A stretch of 51,325 bases of DNA, from positions 11,752 to 63,076 of the forward strand of contig QHVE01000014.1 in assembly GCA_003223455.1 (NCBI GenBank), read 5' to 3'. This stretch comes from Gemmatimonadota bacterium (GTDB lineage Bacteria > Gemmatimonadota > Gemmatimonadetes > Gemmatimonadales > Gemmatimonadaceae). The notes under the pieces were generated by a model. The model saw only the letters and a list, made by a program, of their open reading frames with translations, did no database searches and was not told the DNA's origin. The position numbers were made by a program, and so were the translations under genes. Below are positions 8,226 through 16,844 of the stretch, one piece after another (position 1 is the stretch's first letter; each line of letters opens with the position of its first letter).

Positions 8226-10451
8226 ATGAACCTCGCCTCCCTCCTCACCTCCGGCGGCCAGAGCCTGAACGTTCCGCTCGTGCTGCTGCTGATCAAGGCG
8301 ACGACGATCCTGCTCGCCGCGCTCGGCATCACGCTCGCCATGCAGCGCGCCTCCGCGGGTGCACGCCATCTCGTGTGGCTCGTGACGCTGGGTGCGCTGC
8401 TGCTCATCCCCGCGCTCACCGCTTGGGGGCCGCTGCGTCTCGAGATCCTGCCCGCTCCTGCTTCGGACGCGGCCTTCGCCGTTCCGGCGGTGCCTGCGAG
8501 TCCCGCGGCGTCGGTCACGCCGGCGCCGGCGGTCGTCATCGATGGTTCGTCGGCCGTCGTCGCGACCGGAGCGCAGATCGCGGCGCCTGCCGCGCCGACG
8601 AGCGTCTCGCGTTCGTCATCCACCGGTCTCGTCGCCTCCGTGCGTGATGCCAGCGTCTGGGTGGTGGCGTTGACGCTGTGGGCCGTCGTCGCACTCGCGA
8701 TCGTCGCCTCTCTCACCTGGTCGTCGCTCGTCGTGCGCCGGCTGGTGCGCCGCAGTGAGCCGCTCGACGATCAGGCGTGGCTCACGCCGCTCTACGAAGT
8801 GTCCGATCGCCTCGGCCTCGACGAGCCGCCGCGCCTCCTCATGAGCCGCGACGCCAAGATGCCGTTCGCCTGCGGTCTCGCGACGCCGACGATCGTGCTC
8901 CCCGCCGAGTGCGAGAGCTGGAGCCACGAGCGCCGGCTCGCCGTGCTGCTGCACGAGCTGGCGCACGTGCGCCGCCGCGACCTGATGGGCCACACCCTCG
9001 GCCGGCTCGTCTGCGCGATCTACTGGTTCCATCCACTCGCGTGGACGGCGGCGCGGCAGCTGCGCGCCGAGAGCGAGCGCGCGTGCGACGACCTCGCGCT
9101 GTCGTGCGGCACGCGGGCGACCGACTACGCCGAGCATCTGCTCGACATCGTGACCTCCGTGCGCCGCGAGGCCACGCCGATGGTGGCGCTGGCGATGGCG
9201 CGGCGGAAGGAGTTCGAGGGGCGCATGCTCGCCATCCTCGACCCCGAGCTGCGGCACTCGACGCCGAGCCGCACGCAGAGCGCCACCCTGATCGGCACGC
9301 TCGCGCTGCTGTCGATCGTCGTCGGCGCGGTGGTGCCGGCGCCGGCGAGCGCGAAGCCCGCCGCGTCGCAGAACGTGGCGACGCACGACGCACGTGAAGA
9401 GCACTCGGTCGTGATGATGCACGCACCCGAGGTCATGAACGACTCCAACGTCGCCAACGACCGCGTGCGGGAGAAGCCGCTCGTGCACGAGCGGGAGCGC
9501 ACGCGCACCTGGACGCAGACGCGCACGAGCCAGTCGACGACGCAGCAGACGCGCACGAGCACGGATTCATCGCCGCTCGAACAGCAGGCGGAGCGCGCAC
9601 TGGAGCACGTCGTCACGTCGGCGGTCGGCGTCGTGATGGAGCGCGTCGTGCCGAACGCGATTCAGAAGGGCACGGACGCGGCCAGCGCAAAGCTGCAGGA
9701 GCTGATCAGGCAGGCTCCGCAGGGCAAGCAGGCGGCCGACGAGCGGCCCGCACTGCTCGCGCGCGTGCTGCGCTCGGACAGCAGCGCGCAGCTGCGGAAG
9801 GTGGCGGCGTGGGGGTTGAGCGAATACGGCGAAGATCCGGTGGCCGTCGACGCGCTCGTCAATGCGGTGCGCCGCGACGCGAGCGAGCCGGTGCGCGAGA
9901 TGGCGGCGTGGTCGTTGTCCGAGAGCGAGCGCTCGACGACGGCGATCGATGCGCTGGCCGCCGCGCTCCGCGACGCGAGCGTGTCGGTGCGGAAGACCGC
10001 GGCATGGTCGCTCGGCAACATCGGGGATCGCCGCGCGGTGGAGCCGCTCGTCGCTGCACTCGCCGACGCGAACGCCGACGTGCGCGCGCGCGCCGTGTGG
10101 GCGCTCGGCAACGTGGAGCCGAAGGACGCGCCGCGGCAGCTCGTCGCAATGCTGAGCGACAAGGACCCACACGTTCGCGAGCTCACCGCGTGGGCGCTGT
10201 ACAACATCGAAGATCCGTCAGCGGCGCCGGCGCTCCAGGCCGCGCTGCGCGCGGAGAAGGACACGGATATCCAGCTCGGTTACATCCGCGCGCTCGCGGC
10301 GATGGGCGAGAAGTCCGTCGACGCGCTCCGGCCGCTCCTCGAGTCGAGCGATCCGAGAGTGAAGTCGATGGCAGTGCACGCCCTCGCCGGTGGTCACGCC
10401 ACCGGCCCGTGGCCGCGTCCCTGGCCGCAGCCGCGGCCGTTCCCGAACTGA
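8226..10451 (+). CDS. M56-family (BlaR1-like) membrane metallopeptidase with HEAT repeats
   Basis: This 741-residue protein has two N-terminal helices (about 17-38 and 48-68), a third at about 141-165, a cytoplasmic zinc-protease domain with H243-E-L-A-H247 and the E284-R-A-C-D motif, and a fourth helix at about 352-372. This is the BlaR1 topology. Where BlaR1 has a penicillin-binding sensor, this protein has a Thr/Gln/Arg-rich linker (about 420-450) and then HEAT repeats (about 515-720, with repeated VR-x(3)-AWAL-G-N). It ends in a Trp/Pro-rich tail (GPWPRPWPQPRPFPN). The expected role is to sense an envelope signal and cleave or release the BlaI-type repressor. The start at 8226 lies 7 bp after blaI; the upstream open frame is a shadow of blaI. 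Confidence 0.9.
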   Translation: MNLASLLTSGGQSLNVPLVLLLIKATTILLAALGITLAMQRASAGARHLVWLVTLGALLLIPALTAWGPLRLEILPAPASDAAFAVPAVPASPAASVTPAPAVVIDGSSAVVATGAQIAAPAAPTSVSRSSSTGLVASVRDASVWVVALTLWAVVALAIVASLTWSSLVVRRLVRRSEPLDDQAWLTPLYEVSDRLGLDEPPRLLMSRDAKMPFACGLATPTIVLPAECESWSHERRLAVLLHELAHVRRRDLMGHTLGRLVCAIYWFHPLAWTAARQLRAESERACDDLALSCGTRATDYAEHLLDIVTSVRREATPMVALAMARRKEFEGRMLAILDPELRHSTPSRTQSATLIGTLALLSIVVGAVVPAPASAKPAASQNVATHDAREEHSVVMMHAPEVMNDSNVANDRVREKPLVHERERTRTWTQTRTSQSTTQQTRTSTDSSPLEQQAERALEHVVTSAVGVVMERVVPNAIQKGTDAASAKLQELIRQAPQGKQAADERPALLARVLRSDSSAQLRKVAAWGLSEYGEDPVAVDALVNAVRRDASEPVREMAAWSLSESERSTTAIDALAAALRDASVSVRKTAAWSLGNIGDRRAVEPLVAALADANADVRARAVWALGNVEPKDAPRQLVAMLSDKDPHVRELTAWALYNIEDPSAAPALQAALRAEKDTDIQLGYIRALAAMGEKSVDALRPLLESSDPRVKSMAVHALAGGHATGPWPRPWPQPRPFPN

Positions 10452-10518
10452 CACCACACCGCACCGGGCGCGCATGAGTCGAAGTAGTCCATGCGCGCCG
10501 GTGCTCACCGCACGTAGT

Positions 10519-10530
10519 GCTGATTTTTCA
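10519..10530 (+). promoter_or_regulatory. Copy of the BlaI-type operator motif before the HEAT-repeat gene
   Basis: The 12-mer gctgatttttca here is identical to 7786-7797 in front of the BlaI-type gene. It lies 26 nt before ATG 10557, in a 105-bp gap that is otherwise GC-rich. A shared operator would place the HEAT-repeat gene under the same repressor. The identity is observed; the regulation is inferred. Confidence 0.5.
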
Positions 10531-10556
10531 CCCTTGAAAGCCCGAGGGCTCATCCC

Positions 10557-11954
10557 ATGGGCGCGATGAACGGAGTGAACATGTTGCGTGTACTCGGAGT
10601 GTTGACGACGGCAGCGCTGATGGCCAACGCGGGGCGCGACCCCTCGGCCGCGGCCGCGCGGTCGGCGTCGTCGGAGACCGTGGCGGCGATCGACGTGACG
10701 GCGCTGCTCGCCGCGGCGCGCGGCGCGCCGCCGCTCATCTGCGGCCTCGCCGCACAATCGATCGGCAACGGGAACTGGGGCTGGTCCGACATGCCGGCCT
10801 CGCCCCTCGGCGCCTCGGCGCGTCCGCTGGATGGCGACCGCCGCGCGATACAGAATCTCCCCGACGCCGACGTGACGCGATTGCTCGACGCACTGTCGTC
10901 GGACGACGCGTGCGTGCGCGAGATGAGCGTCCGCCTCGTCGGGCATCAGGACGAGTCGCGCGTCGCCGCGCCGCTCATCTCGAAGCTCACCGCGCCCGAT
11001 GCCTCGCTGCGTATGGTCGCCGCGCTCGGCCTGGGCCTCGTCGAGCCGCAGCGTGCCGTCGATCCGCTGATCGGGACGCTGCGCGACGCCACCGCCGAGG
11101 TGCGCGCCAACTCCGCGTGGGCACTCGGCCGGATCGAGAACGGGCGCGCGCTCGCGCCCCTCACCGGAATGTTTCGCGACGCCTCGCCGCTCGTACGCGA
11201 GGCGGCGGTGTCGGCCGTCGGACGGTTCGAGTCGACGAGCGCGGTCGCCTCGCTGCTGCGCGTGCTCCAGGAGGATCAGGTGGCGTCGGTGCGCCGCGTG
11301 GCGGCGTGGGCGCTCGGACATCTCGAGTCGCGTGAGTCCGCACAGGCGCTCGCGTCGGTGCTCGCCAAGGAGAGCGATCCGCGCGTGCGCGAGATGACCG
11401 CGTGGGCGCTCGGCCAGATCGAGCAGCGATCGGGATCGGCGGCGCTGCAGCACGCGCTGCGTGAGGACGCCGACGACGGCGTGCGCGAGACGGCGGCGTG
11501 GGCGCTCGCGCAGATGGAGGACCGCACGGCACTCGACGCGCTCACCGCGGCGCTGGGTGACCGCAGCAGTCGCGTGAGAGGTACGGCGGCATGGGCGATC
11601 GGTCAGCTCGCGGACGACGACTCACGCGGCAAGGCGCCGGCGGCGTTGACGCGCCTGCTCAAGGACGACAGCGAGGACGTGCGTCGGAAGGCGGCGTGGG
11701 CGCTGGGGAACGTCGCCGACGTCTCGGCCGTGCCGGCGATCCGCGATGCGATGCGAGTCGAGCAGAGCTCCGATGTGCGGAAGGCGCTGGTGCGCGCGCT
11801 GACGAAATCCGGTGGACGCTCGGAGGCGGTGTTCACCGAGCTGTTGTCGTCGAGCGATCCCAAGGTCCGGGAGGCGGCGGTGCGCGGACTGGCGGGCCAG
11901 AACGCGTTCAATCCGTGGCCGTGGCCGTGGCCGCGTCCCCGGCCGTTCCCGTGA
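10557..11954 (+). CDS. Secreted HEAT-repeat protein with Trp/Pro C-terminal tail
   Basis: This protein (465 residues from 10557; 457 from ATG 10581, which has GGAG 5 nt upstream) begins with a signal-peptide-like stretch (MLRVLGVLTTAALMANA). About ten HEAT/PBS-lyase-type repeats of 31 residues run from about residue 110 to 440, each with the VR-x(2)-AAWALG-x-(I/L)E core. It ends NPWPWPWPRPRPFP, nearly the same tail as the M56 protein upstream, and the residues before the tail also match (AV-x(2)-LAG). It therefore looks like a free copy of the M56 sensor's HEAT region. It could be a partner, decoy or ligand for that protein. The start is uncertain between 10557, 10566 and 10581. Confidence 0.85.
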   Translation: MGAMNGVNMLRVLGVLTTAALMANAGRDPSAAAARSASSETVAAIDVTALLAAARGAPPLICGLAAQSIGNGNWGWSDMPASPLGASARPLDGDRRAIQNLPDADVTRLLDALSSDDACVREMSVRLVGHQDESRVAAPLISKLTAPDASLRMVAALGLGLVEPQRAVDPLIGTLRDATAEVRANSAWALGRIENGRALAPLTGMFRDASPLVREAAVSAVGRFESTSAVASLLRVLQEDQVASVRRVAAWALGHLESRESAQALASVLAKESDPRVREMTAWALGQIEQRSGSAALQHALREDADDGVRETAAWALAQMEDRTALDALTAALGDRSSRVRGTAAWAIGQLADDDSRGKAPAALTRLLKDDSEDVRRKAAWALGNVADVSAVPAIRDAMRVEQSSDVRKALVRALTKSGGRSEAVFTELLSSSDPKVREAAVRGLAGQNAFNPWPWPWPRPRPFP

Positions 11955-12520
11955 GCGCGCCGATGTTCGCGCAGGTGCTGATGCTGGCGTGCGGGCTCGT
12001 GACGTGCGAGCCCGCCGTGGCATTCGCCGCACCGAGCGCGCAGCGGCGACCCGACTGTGCCGAGTGGTGCGCGATGGACTCCACTCGGGCGACGACGGTG
12101 CGGCGGGCGCGGACTGCGACGCGCGACGGCGCATGGAATGAAGCCGCCGAGTTGTGGCGCGACGCGCTGCTCGTCGACGGCCGCCGCGGCGCAGACTGGC
12201 TCGCGCTGGGCGACGTGCTGGTGCACGCTGATCGTCACCGCGAGGCCGCCGCGGCCTATCAGCGGGCGATCCAGGTCGACGCTCGACTGACGGAGCGCGG
12301 CACGCGCAGCGTGGCCCGGGCGTACGCGCAGATGGGCGACGACCGACAGGCGGTGCGGTGGCTCGAGCAGGCGTTGCGGCTCGGCGCGCGACCGGCCGAG
12401 CTGTGGAGCGACGAGAGCTTCCGGCGCTATCGCGACGCGCCACGACTGCAGAGTGAGCTGCGGCGCCAGGTCGGTCGCTCCGACTCCAGCCACCCCGAGC
12501 GAGTGGCGGCATCGACGTGA
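11951..12520 (+). CDS. Small secreted TPR protein
   Basis: The GTG start at 11951 overlaps the stop of the HEAT-repeat gene (GTGA), so translation is probably coupled; ATG 11963 is an alternative. The 189-residue product has a hydrophobic N-terminus ending near AFAAPSAQ, a Cys pair (DCAEWC) just after it, and two to three TPR-like helical pairs (WNEAAELWRDAL, REAAAAYQRAIQVD, RQAVRWLEQALRLG). TPR domains bind partner proteins. The close link to the HEAT gene suggests a common envelope function. I do not recognise a named family. Confidence 0.75.
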   Translation: MSAPMFAQVLMLACGLVTCEPAVAFAAPSAQRRPDCAEWCAMDSTRATTVRRARTATRDGAWNEAAELWRDALLVDGRRGADWLALGDVLVHADRHREAAAAYQRAIQVDARLTERGTRSVARAYAQMGDDRQAVRWLEQALRLGARPAELWSDESFRRYRDAPRLQSELRRQVGRSDSSHPERVAAST

Positions 12521-12554
12521 TGGTCGGCTGGAGCCGCGCCCCAGATAATCGACG

Positions 12555-12604
12555 CGTCAATTGACGGGCTGAGCCTTTGGAGGTAGCATCGCCAAGGCTC
12601 AGCC
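12555..12604 (+). promoter_or_regulatory. Palindrome, hairpin and putative promoter upstream of the TPR/S41/M28 operon
   Basis: CGTCAATTGACG (12555-12566) is a perfect 12-bp palindrome. It is followed by an 11-bp hairpin, ggctgagcctt (12567-12577) and aaggctcagcc (12594-12604). TTGACG (12561-12566) spaced 17 nt from TAGCAT (12584-12589) is a possible promoter lying inside the hairpin. The hairpin could also end transcription from the gene before it. Which function applies cannot be decided from sequence. Confidence 0.4.
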
Positions 12605-12683
12605 TGCCGCGATCTCGTCTCCGAGGTCCGGCAAGCGCTCGCTCCCGCGGGCGACGGGGTGGGCCGTCCCCACCGGCCCCGCC

Positions 12684-13892
12684 ATGCGCCGCCCCTTCGC
12701 GACTCTCGCCCTCGCGCTCACCGCGACAGGCGCTCCGCTGCTAGCGGCGCCGCTCGTGGCGCAGCAGGTCGCCGAGCCGATCCCGCGGCCGAGGCTACGC
12801 GACGTCACCGATACCAACGACGCGCAGGCGTATTTCGACGCCGGCGTCGAGAGCATCCGTTCCGATCCCGCTTACGCCGCGGACGCTTTCTACTGGGCGA
12901 CGCGATTGAACCCGGGCTGGGCGGATCCGCTGTACGGACGTCGCGCAGCGGTGCTGGCACAGAAGCGCGATCTGCTGAACGTCGCCATGGACAGCCGGCG
13001 TCGGTTCAAGCCCGAGCTGCTCGGCCTCGATTCACTGCAGGCGCGCGCGTACATGCTCGACCCGTTCCTGTACCGCCGGCTCGATGCGCTGCTCTTCCTC
13101 GACTACATCGCCGGCGGCGACCGCGTGATGCAGGCGGAGTACGCCCACAGGATCACCGTCTGGCTGCACGATGCGCCGGCCTCGTTCCAGGCGTGGTACG
13201 AATACGCGCAGGGCAACTTCGAGCGCGCGCTGAGCGAATATGCCCGGGCGATCGGACAGGAGCGCGAGACCGCCTGGCTGCATCTCGAGCGCGCCCGCAT
13301 TCTCGGGATGCGCAAGGAGGTGGAGTCGGCGGTAGCCGAGTTCGAGCTCGCGCTCGCCGAGCTCCGCTCCAGGGACGACAGAAAGCTGGTGGTGTTCTAC
13401 GACTCCAAGGCGTTGACCGAGTTCAGCATGGCGACGCTGCTCGAAGGAGCGGGCCAACTGGACAGAGCCAGGGAGGCATACGGACGCGCGCTGCAGGAGG
13501 ATCTCGCGTACTACCCGGCGCACATGCGACTCGGGTTTCTCGCGCTCACCCAGGGTGACAGCTCCGCGGCGATCAGCGAGTTGGCGATGGCGTCGGAGCT
13601 CGCGCCGAACGACGCGTTCGTGCGCTTCATGAACGGCTGGGTGCTCGGCAGGACGCGGCATGCGACGGAGGCGATCGCCGAGTTCACCAGGGCGACCGAG
13701 CTGGAGCCGTACTACGCGTTGCCGAACCTCATGCTCGGCGCGCAGTACGAGGCGCTCGACAACCCGCCCGAAGCGATCGCGGCGTACCATCGCTTCCTCA
13801 CGATGGCGAGCGCGCGCGATCCGCAGCGCCAGTTCGCGACGGACCGCATCGAGGACATCAAGGCCTACCTCGACGCGCCGAGGACGAAATGA
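12684..13892 (+). CDS. Secreted TPR-repeat protein
   Basis: This 402-residue protein has a signal peptide (MRRPFATLALALTATGAPLLAAPLVAQQ) and then tetratricopeptide repeats over most of its length. Helical pairs are visible around YFDAGVESIRSDPAYAADAFYWATRLNP, FERALSEYARAIG, LDRAREAYGRALQEDL and PEAIAAYHRFLTMA. TPRs mediate protein-protein contacts; no enzyme domain is present. Its stop overlaps the start of the S41 protease gene (ATGA at 13889-13892), so it may act as an adaptor for that protease. A possible promoter and hairpin lie at 12555-12604. Confidence 0.85.
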   Translation: MRRPFATLALALTATGAPLLAAPLVAQQVAEPIPRPRLRDVTDTNDAQAYFDAGVESIRSDPAYAADAFYWATRLNPGWADPLYGRRAAVLAQKRDLLNVAMDSRRRFKPELLGLDSLQARAYMLDPFLYRRLDALLFLDYIAGGDRVMQAEYAHRITVWLHDAPASFQAWYEYAQGNFERALSEYARAIGQERETAWLHLERARILGMRKEVESAVAEFELALAELRSRDDRKLVVFYDSKALTEFSMATLLEGAGQLDRAREAYGRALQEDLAYYPAHMRLGFLALTQGDSSAAISELAMASELAPNDAFVRFMNGWVLGRTRHATEAIAEFTRATELEPYYALPNLMLGAQYEALDNPPEAIAAYHRFLTMASARDPQRQFATDRIEDIKAYLDAPRTK

Positions 13893-15478
13893 CGATCCGT
13901 GCCGCGGCGTTGGCGCTGGCGGCGGCGAGCGTCTGCGCGCTCGCGCCGCTCCGCGCGCAGGAGGCGGCGGAGAGCGCGAGCCCGATCAGGAAGCGCACGA
14001 CGTACGATGATCTGCAGCTGTTCGGGCAGGTGCTCAACCAGATCCGCGTCAACCATCCCGACTCGATCGACTCGCACGACCTCTTCCTCGCCGCAGTCGA
14101 GGGGATGGTGCACGCGGCGGATCCGCACTCGTACGTCGTGCCGGCAGTGCGGTTGAACGGCGCGAAGGCGGAGGCCCTGGACAAGGGAAAGCTCTACCCG
14201 GTGCCGATCTCGTTCACCTTCGTGGGAGGCGCGCCAGTGGTCGTGAGCGTGTCGCCAGGCACCGAGGCCAACCAGCTCGGCATCCTGCCGGGAGACGAGC
14301 TGGTGGCGGTGGAAGGCCGGCCAATGGTCGGACACAGCGTGTTCGAGCTGGACGTCGAGCTGAGTGGCGAGAAGAAATCCACCGCGCGGCTGACGTTCGA
14401 GCGGTTGCGCGATGACGGCACGACGGTGCGACTCGAACGTGCGGTCAAGCGCGAGCGCGTCGAAGGCGAGACGGCAGTGCCGGTGGCGACGCTGCTGGAT
14501 TCGCTCACCGGCTACGTGCGCGTCACGACGTTCATGGGCAAGCGCGTGGCGGACGATCTGCACGCCGCGCTCGACCGGTTGGAGAAGCGTGGCATGCGGC
14601 GCCTGCTGCTCGACCTGCGCGACAACGGCGGCGGAAGCGTGGCGGAAGCGGCGGCGGTGGCGGGGGAGTTCCTGCCGCGCGGCAGCATCGTGTACACGGC
14701 GGATGGACGGAAGCCAGAGATCACCGACACGGGGCGCGTGAAGCGCTCGTTCTGGCGATCGGAGCGGCGGTATCCGATCGTGGTGCTCGTGAACGCGGGC
14801 ACGGCGAGCGCGTCGGAGCTCGTGGCCGGCGCGCTGCAGGACGACGACCGCGCGCTGATCGCCGGGCATCCGACGTTTGGCAAGTCGCTGCTCATGCGTG
14901 CCTTCCCGATGCGCGACGGCTCCGTGCTGATGCTGGTCGTGGGCCACGTGCGCACGCCGTGCGGCCGCGTGGTGCAGCGGCAGTACCGCTCGGTCACGCG
15001 GCGCGAGTACTACCGGCTCGCGCGCGCGGAGCGCGACACCGTCGGACGTCCATCGTGTCGCACGGTGGGCGGACGCACGGTGTACGGCGGCGGTGGGATC
15101 TATCCCGATCTCGTCCTCGACGATCGCCCACCGACGCCGCGATGGGCGAGCGGCATCGCCGAGCAGCAGATGCTGCTCGCGTGGAGCGGGAGCTACGTGG
15201 ATTCGCACGCCGCGGCGCTGGGCGACCTCGGCGCCTTCTCCACGCACGAGCTGCCCGCACCGGCGCTGGCCGACTTCCGCGCCTTCGCGGAGAAACAGGG
15301 AGTCGTCGTTCCGGCCGACGGGGACGCATTGCTGCGCGATATGCTCGCGGCGAGCATCGCGTATGCCAGATGGGGCAGCGCGGGAGAGTACGAGGTGATC
15401 GCGCGCCGCGATCCGGCGGTGCAGGAGGCGGCGAAGGGATTCACGCGGGCGGTGAGCCTGATCGCGTGGACGAAGTGA
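13889..15478 (+). CDS. S41-family (C-terminal processing) protease
   Basis: This 529-residue protein has a short signal peptide (to about residue 25), an N-terminal helical region, a PDZ-like domain (about 110-185, with PGTEANQLGILPGDELVAVEGRPM) and an S41 catalytic core. Ser307 (TAS307ASE) and Lys332 (FGK332S) are spaced 25 residues, as in the Ser/Lys dyad of CtpA and Prc. The substrate-groove motif LLLDLRDNGGG precedes them. Such proteases trim or degrade envelope proteins by C-terminal recognition. The upstream TPR gene overlaps by 4 nt and the M28 gene follows after 1 nt, so this is a tight operon of envelope proteolysis. Confidence 0.92.
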   Translation: MTIRAAALALAAASVCALAPLRAQEAAESASPIRKRTTYDDLQLFGQVLNQIRVNHPDSIDSHDLFLAAVEGMVHAADPHSYVVPAVRLNGAKAEALDKGKLYPVPISFTFVGGAPVVVSVSPGTEANQLGILPGDELVAVEGRPMVGHSVFELDVELSGEKKSTARLTFERLRDDGTTVRLERAVKRERVEGETAVPVATLLDSLTGYVRVTTFMGKRVADDLHAALDRLEKRGMRRLLLDLRDNGGGSVAEAAAVAGEFLPRGSIVYTADGRKPEITDTGRVKRSFWRSERRYPIVVLVNAGTASASELVAGALQDDDRALIAGHPTFGKSLLMRAFPMRDGSVLMLVVGHVRTPCGRVVQRQYRSVTRREYYRLARAERDTVGRPSCRTVGGRTVYGGGGIYPDLVLDDRPPTPRWASGIAEQQMLLAWSGSYVDSHAAALGDLGAFSTHELPAPALADFRAFAEKQGVVVPADGDALLRDMLAASIAYARWGSAGEYEVIARRDPAVQEAAKGFTRAVSLIAWTK

Positions 15479-15479
15479 C

Positions 15480-16844
15480 ATGGTGCTAGCTTCCGGGACG
15501 CGCTTCGCGTCCCTCCGCACCCGTTACTCCCTCCTCATGCACCGTCCACTTCGTCTCGCCGCGGCCACCCAGTCCACTGCCACGTACCAGGCGGTGGCCG
15601 ATCGCCTGATCGACGCCGCGACGCGCGACAGTGCGGCGTGGAACCGCATCGCCGAGCTCACCGACACGTTCGGCCATCGACTGAGCGGCTCGGTCGCGCT
15701 GGAGCGCGCGATCGACTGGACGCTCGAGCGCATGCGCGCCGACGGCCTGGAGAACGTGCGCGGCGAGCGCGCGATGGTGCGCCACTGGGTGCGCGGCACC
15801 GAGTCGGCCGAGCTGATCACGCCGCGCCGGAAGCCGCTGGCGATGCTCGCCCTCGGCGGCAGCGTATCGACGCCGGCCGGCGGGATCACCGCGCCGGTCG
15901 TCGTCGTGACGAGCTACGACGACCTCGCGAAGCGCGGTGCGGCGGTGAAGGGGAAGATCGTCCTGTTCGACGTCCCGTTCACGGAGTACGAGGCGACGAG
16001 GCTCTACCGGACCGGTGGTGCGAGCGCGGCGGCGAAGCAGGGCGCGGTGGCGATGCTGCTGCGATCGGTGGCGTCGTTCTCGATCAACTCGCCGCACACG
16101 GGGGGCATCCGCTACGACAGCACCGTGGCGACGCGAATCCCCGCCGCGGCCATCGCGGTGGAGGATGCGCTGCTGCCGACGGTGAAGCTGGTCGTCGGCG
16201 GGCGTGACCTCCCGCTCTCGCCGTCGCGCAACGTCGTCGCCGAGCTGCGCGGACGGGAGAAGCCGGACGAGGTCGTGGTGATCGGCGGCCACATCGACTC
16301 GTGGGACGTGGGACAGGGCGCGATGGACGACGCGGGCGGCGTGGTGGCGGCGTGGGAGGCGGTTCGCGTGATGAAAGCGCTCGGGCTCCGGCCGCGGCGG
16401 ACGGTTCGCGTCGTCGGCTGGACGAACGAGGAGAACGGCGTCGACGGCGGCAGGGCATACCGTACGACGCACGCGGCCGACGTCGACAAGCACGTCTTCG
16501 CGCTCGAGTCGGACAATGGCGTGTTCCGTCCCTCCGGCATCGCCGCCGTCGGCACGGACTCGGCGCTGGCGATGCTGCGACGCATCGCGCCGCTGCTGGC
16601 GCGCATCGGGGCCGACTCGGTGACCCGCGGCGAGGGTGAAGCGGACATCGAGCCGCTGCTGCAGGCGGGCGTGCCGGGCGCCGGCCTCAGCGTCGATGGT
16701 ACGCGCTATTTCTGGTACCACCACACCAACGCCGACACCCCCGACAAGCTCGACCCACGCGACGTCGCGCGCTGCGTGGCGGTGATGGCGGTGTATGCGT
16801 ATGTGCTGGCGGAGATGCCCGAGGTGTTACCGAGGGCCCGGTGA
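15480..16844 (+). CDS. M28-family metallopeptidase (carboxypeptidase Q-like)
   Basis: This 454-residue protein contains a PA-type inserted domain (about residues 130-235) and the M28 zinc core. Expected ligands are visible: GGHIDSWDVGQGAMDDAGG (His and bridging Asp), NEENGVDGG (catalytic Glu then zinc Glu), ESDNG (Asp) and YHHTNADT (final His). The order matches the plasma glutamate carboxypeptidase/carboxypeptidase Q branch, which releases amino acids from dipeptides. ATG 15480 lies 1 nt after the S41 stop; ATG 15537 (MHRPLRLAAATQ) is an alternative. Neither gives a textbook signal peptide, which is unusual for the group. The gene ends at a very long hairpin. Confidence 0.9.
   Translation: MVLASGTRFASLRTRYSLLMHRPLRLAAATQSTATYQAVADRLIDAATRDSAAWNRIAELTDTFGHRLSGSVALERAIDWTLERMRADGLENVRGERAMVRHWVRGTESAELITPRRKPLAMLALGGSVSTPAGGITAPVVVVTSYDDLAKRGAAVKGKIVLFDVPFTEYEATRLYRTGGASAAAKQGAVAMLLRSVASFSINSPHTGGIRYDSTVATRIPAAAIAVEDALLPTVKLVVGGRDLPLSPSRNVVAELRGREKPDEVVVIGGHIDSWDVGQGAMDDAGGVVAAWEAVRVMKALGLRPRRTVRVVGWTNEENGVDGGRAYRTTHAADVDKHVFALESDNGVFRPSGIAAVGTDSALAMLRRIAPLLARIGADSVTRGEGEADIEPLLQAGVPGAGLSVDGTRYFWYHHTNADTPDKLDPRDVARCVAVMAVYAYVLAEMPEVLPRAR

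Noticed and set aside
9780-11900. Regular DNA repeats of about 93 nt resembling an array
   Set aside because: The periodicity comes from 31-residue HEAT repeats in coding frame, not from a CRISPR or satellite array; the spacing and codon pattern fit protein repeats.
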